Below are positions 61,376 through 64,000 of a DNA stretch of 64,000 nt, piece by piece. The stretch's first letter is position 1. Each line of letters opens with the position of its first letter. The position numbers and the translations under genes are program-made. Source of the DNA: Nitratiruptor sp. YY09-18 (GTDB lineage Bacteria; Campylobacterota; Campylobacteria; Campylobacterales; Nitratiruptoraceae); the NCBI RefSeq assembly GCF_016593235.1, contig NZ_AP023065.1, forward strand, positions 992,001 through 1,056,000. The letters are read 5' to 3'. A model generated the notes under the pieces. It saw nothing but the letters and a program-made list of their open reading frames with translations. It did not search any database and had not been told where the DNA came from.

Positions 61376-62674
61376 TTAGCTCCTTAAATTCATAAAATAT
61401 TCGCATTTATAGCGGTTGAGACCCACATCATCTTCGATATCAAAGAAATATTTGATTGATTCGACAATAGTATCTGCACTTGGTTCATCTGCAATTGATT
61501 TGAGCTTTTTGGTTGGATCGTGCAAAAATTTATTAAAAGCATTATGCAAAAGCTTCTCTACGCTCTTTGCACTCTTTTGATCTATATAGCCCTTTTTAAT
61601 GGCTTTTTCCAATTCGCTCAAAGCTGCCTCTTTGGCACGAGCTCGAATCTCTTTGATAATTGGATCAATTTCTAGAGTCTGGAGCCATTTGAAAAACTCC
61701 TTCACATAATGGCCAACTATTTTATATGCCACTTTTGCCTGTTCTTCACGAAATGCTAAATTTTTATCTACAATCTCTTTGAGATCATCCACTGCATAGA
61801 TCCTAATAGAGCTACTCTCAATTGGCTCAATATCGCGAGGTATTGCCATATCAAACCAGATGCGTTCAAACTCTTTTGGCTCTACCATGTTTGCTGTTAT
61901 TATTGGCTCTTGTGAAGATGTGGCACTAAAGAGAAGACGATAGCTGTTGATGAGACGTGCAAGATTTGAGATATGCTCTACTTGAATGTTTGGATCTATC
62001 TCTTGGGCAATCTCTTTTGTTTTATCAAGATTACGACCAACCAAAATCACGTTGCAGCTTTGCGCTCTTAAATGTTTTGCTGCCAAACGACCCATCTCGC
62101 CTGCACCTACAACGACTGCACTATATCCTCCTAGATTGCCAAGCTTCTCTCTTGCCATGGCAACGGCTGCACTTGCAACCGAGACCGGACTTTTGGTCAC
62201 TTGCGTAGATGTACGCACCTCTTTGGCACATTTGAAAGCATAGTGCATCACACGGCCAAGTTTTTGTGCACTCCACCCCTTTTCAAAAGACTCTTTGTAA
62301 GCATCTTTGAGCTGACCCGTGATCTGCGTCTCACCAATGACGAGACTATCAAGACCACTTGCTACGCTAAAGATGTGGTGTACCGCGCCATTATCCTCAT
62401 ATACATCAGCTCTTCCTTCTAACTCTTCTTCATCCACTCCCGAGACTTGATGGAGCACTGTAAAAATTTCGTTAGAAGCTCTAAATGGATCACTAGTGCT
62501 CAAGATTATCTCTACACGATTGCAGGTAGATAGAAGAATGAGCTCATGTATAAATTCTGTGTCAAGGAGCTTTTTGGCAACCTCTTCTCTCTTTTCTTCT
62601 TGTGCAAGAGCCAATTGTTCACGAAGAGCCACATCGCAGTTTTTGTATGAAAAACTTACTACTACATAGTGCAT
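61376..62674 (-). CDS. hemA: Glutamyl-tRNA reductase
   Basis: First committed step of heme synthesis in the C5 pathway: NADPH reduction of Glu-tRNA to glutamate semialdehyde. The 432-residue protein has the nucleophile Cys in [13 protein letters not shown] near 47-59, [20 protein letters not shown] near 110-129, and the NADP-binding [15 protein letters not shown] near 187-201. The C-terminal dimer helix is near 310-420. It shares one base with the polyprenyl synthase gene upstream. The same order occurs in C. jejuni as I recall. Confidence 0.97.
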   Translation of the reverse strand: MHYVVVSFSYKNCDVALREQLALAQEEKREEVAKKLLDTEFIHELILLSTCNRVEIILSTSDPFRASNEIFTVLHQVSGVDEEELEGRADVYEDNGAVHHIFSVASGLDSLVIGETQITGQLKDAYKESFEKGWSAQKLGRVMHYAFKCAKEVRTSTQVTKSPVSVASAAVAMAREKLGNLGGYSAVVVGAGEMGRLAAKHLRAQSCNVILVGRNLDKTKEIAQEIDPNIQVEHISNLARLINSYRLLFSATSSQEPIITANMVEPKEFERIWFDMAIPRDIEPIESSSIRIYAVDDLKEIVDKNLAFREEQAKVAYKIVGHYVKEFFKWLQTLEIDPIIKEIRARAKEAALSELEKAIKKGYIDQKSAKSVEKLLHNAFNKFLHDPTKKLKSIADEPSADTIVESIKYFFDIEDDVGLNRYKCEYFMNLRS

Positions 62675-63564
62675 CAGTAAGTCCTCTCAATGAGCTCTTC
62701 CATGATTTGGCGCAGCTTCTCATCACTCTTATGTAACTGTTCTAAAGCCTCGTGCCCAAGTGCTCGTGCTTGCTCTTTTGCTCTTTGTATAGCACCCGTC
62801 TCTTCAAATTTATCAAAAAGCCACGCTTTTTGCTCTGGGTTAAGCTCTTTTTTGAATAAATATAGTAGCTTTTGGCGATCATCTTCGCCCAATGATTGGT
62901 AGAGATAGATATACGGCAAAGTTGTTTTACCCTCTGCGAAATCTGCAAGAGCCGGTTTGCCAAGAGTCTGCTCATTTTGCGTGATATCTAAAATATCATC
63001 GACTATTTGAAATGCAAGACCGAGGTTTTTTCCATAGAGTCCATATGCCTCACTATCGAGTCCAGCTAAAATGGCAGCACTCTTTGCACTTGCTTCAATC
63101 AATGAAGCAGTCTTTTTGTAGATCATGTCGAAGTAGCTCTCTTCATTACTATTGAAACTATTGGAAAGTTCCACATCTTTTAGTTCACCAAGACTTAGAA
63201 GTGCAACAGCATGTGAAATAGTTTGTGCGATTTGGGAAGAAAATTTTGTCAGTTCATAAAAGGCTTTGGAGTATAAAATATCTCCTAGCATGATGGCACT
63301 TTTGTTACCAAAAATTGCATTGATTGAGTCTACACCTCTGCGCTTAGTAGCTTCATCAATCACATCATCGTGCAAAAGACTTGCTGCATGGATCATCTCC
63401 ACTATTGCAGCAAGCCTGACAGCTTCTGGAGTTTTTGCAATTTGTAGAATGAGCTTGGTGCGCAGCATCTTACCGCTTGGCACCTTTGTAAAAAGCTCGT
63501 AGGATCTTTCATCTCCTAATTCTTGAACAAATTGCTCTATCTGTTTTGTTACTGCAGCTACCAA
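62674..63564 (-). CDS. Polyprenyl diphosphate synthase (long chain)
   Basis: Trans-prenyl transferase of 296 residues that makes the isoprenoid tail of menaquinone, or a shorter product. The first aspartate-rich motif is LLHDDVIDEATKRRG near 65-79 and the second FQIVDDILDITQNEQ near 195-209; GKMLRTKLIL near 31-40 is the substrate-binding start. The residues before the first motif are small, which favours a long chain, but length cannot be fixed. Starts 9 nt after DUF2018. Confidence 0.9.
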   Translation of the reverse strand: MVAAVTKQIEQFVQELGDERSYELFTKVPSGKMLRTKLILQIAKTPEAVRLAAIVEMIHAASLLHDDVIDEATKRRGVDSINAIFGNKSAIMLGDILYSKAFYELTKFSSQIAQTISHAVALLSLGELKDVELSNSFNSNEESYFDMIYKKTASLIEASAKSAAILAGLDSEAYGLYGKNLGLAFQIVDDILDITQNEQTLGKPALADFAEGKTTLPYIYLYQSLGEDDRQKLLYLFKKELNPEQKAWLFDKFEETGAIQRAKEQARALGHEALEQLHKSDEKLRQIMEELIERTY

Positions 63565-63573
63565 TCTCTCCCT

Positions 63574-63852
63574 TTATTCGCTTTGACTCAATATCTTACC
63601 CATGTATTCGATATAGAGTGAATTTTTCTTCTGTTCAAGGGCTGCTTTTTTAGATTCATCATAGATAATCTGTTTCACTTCCCTCTCCACATCAAGGCCG
63701 CATTTCTCCTCGATGATGAGCTCCATAGCAGCCATCCACTCTATAATGTTTTCAAGTTCACCTTCCACTACATTGCGATTGGCATGAAATACGATATCTA
63801 TAAATCTGCTCTTTGGTGTTCCACCCAATACATCATCATCTTCAAAATACAT
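63574..63852 (-). CDS. DUF2018 family protein (HP0242-like)
   Basis: A 92-residue helical protein. It reads MYFEDDDVLGGTPKSRFIDI and continues through ENIIEWMAAMELIIEEKCG; the acidic start and long helices match the DUF2018 family, restricted to Campylobacterota, of which H. pylori HP0242 has a known pseudo-knotted dimer structure. Function unknown. It overlaps the preceding RND gene by 11 nt and lies upstream of the prenyl synthase. Confidence 0.86.
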   Translation of the reverse strand: MYFEDDDVLGGTPKSRFIDIVFHANRNVVEGELENIIEWMAAMELIIEEKCGLDVEREVKQIIYDESKKAALEQKKNSLYIEYMGKILSQSE

Positions 63853-64000
63853 TTCCCCTCCTTTTAAAGAGATTTAGTATAGCAAATTTTGGCTTGGAGA
63901 AGGTAATTGTATAAAACATCAAAGGAACTATTAAGAGATTTATTACCGTTGCCCACGCAATACCATAACCAAGAGTTACTGCCATTGGTTGGAGAATGAG
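63842..64000 (-). CDS. C-terminus of an RND-type transporter, partial
   Basis: Only the last 52 codons are inside the window; the gene continues beyond base 64000. It encodes LILQPMAVTLGYGIAWATVI and NLLIVPLMFYTI, then a basic tail ending RRGNVF. This is the last TM helix of an RND or MMPL transporter, where the common pattern is a G-x-x-x-A-T-x-x-T/N-L-x-x-V-P stretch. The stop (63842-63844) falls in the start of DUF2018. It is a third RND-type gene in the window; I cannot tell whether it is a hydrophobe or metal pump. Confidence 0.72.
   Translation of the reverse strand, partial: LILQPMAVTLGYGIAWATVINLLIVPLMFYTITFSKPKFAILNLFKRRGNVF

Noticed and set aside
1-64000. CRISPR arrays, insertion sequences, phage or plasmid genes
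   Set aside because: No regular direct-repeat array, transposase, integrase or terminal inverted repeats were seen in the window.

Overview
The window is a 64 kb piece of a chromosome from a Campylobacterota (epsilonproteobacterial) bacterium, most likely a free-living, vent-type relative of Nitratiruptor or Sulfurimonas. I infer this from three things: low GC with Lys/Ile/Glu-rich proteins, a DUF2018 (HP0242-like) gene typical of the phylum, and blocks of gene order that match Campylobacter jejuni as I remember it (clpB / ctpA-purC-purS-purQ-hyp-plsC; proA / oxidoreductase; ispB-hemA-proS-fxsA-hemC). No rRNA, tRNA, insertion sequence, integrase or CRISPR array was seen. The window is almost entirely coding, with many 1-35 nt overlaps between neighbours.

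Region 1 (1-15.2 kb) is a metal-handling island of two opposed modules. On the minus strand an ArsR-type repressor, two small exported proteins and a TolC/adaptor/CzcA-type RND pump read leftward. Divergent from them, sharing an operator-promoter, are a monoheme cytochrome c and a Cys-rich Cu/Zn-type permease. Then on the plus strand come a Tat-exported multicopper oxidase, a Met-rich FixH/YtkA-like protein, a CusC-CusB-CusA pump, a SHOCT protein and an OmpR-type two-component system. Two promoters in this second module carry the same 15-base box at the same distance from the -10 element, probably the response regulator's site.

Region 2 (15.2-25 kb) holds a 6-phosphofructokinase, a DUF389 membrane protein with a diverged lipid-kinase-like N-terminal half, purL, htpX, an aspartoacylase-family hydrolase and metE, whose ribosome-binding site lies in a long leader hairpin. 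Region 3 (25-30 kb) is the rpmH-rnpA-yidD-yidC-jag-mnmE-ruvX operon, followed by a small Cys-rich reading frame. Region 4 (30-41 kb) carries clpB, ctpA, the purCSQ genes, a secreted or membrane protein that seems to start at AUU, plsC, a lone ABC ATPase, phnA, a SlyB-like lipoprotein, proA and a flavin oxidoreductase.

Region 5 (41-53 kb, minus strand) has an HDOD protein, gpsA, a two-gene potassium channel/RCK pair, gatB, a ThiE/TenI-like protein that seems to start at AUA, atpB, and a tightly overlapped run ubiD-ogt-S4-trpD-tsaE-lptB-TIGR02757. Region 6 (53.4-57.2 kb) is a sufB-sufC-sufD-DUF59 operon with palindromic and repeated upstream elements and no cysteine desulfurase. Region 7 (57.2-64 kb, minus strand) is DUF2018, polyprenyl synthase, hemA, proS, fxsA, a Dsb-like protein, hemC and a small lipoprotein, bounded at the right edge by the C-terminus of another RND-type transporter.
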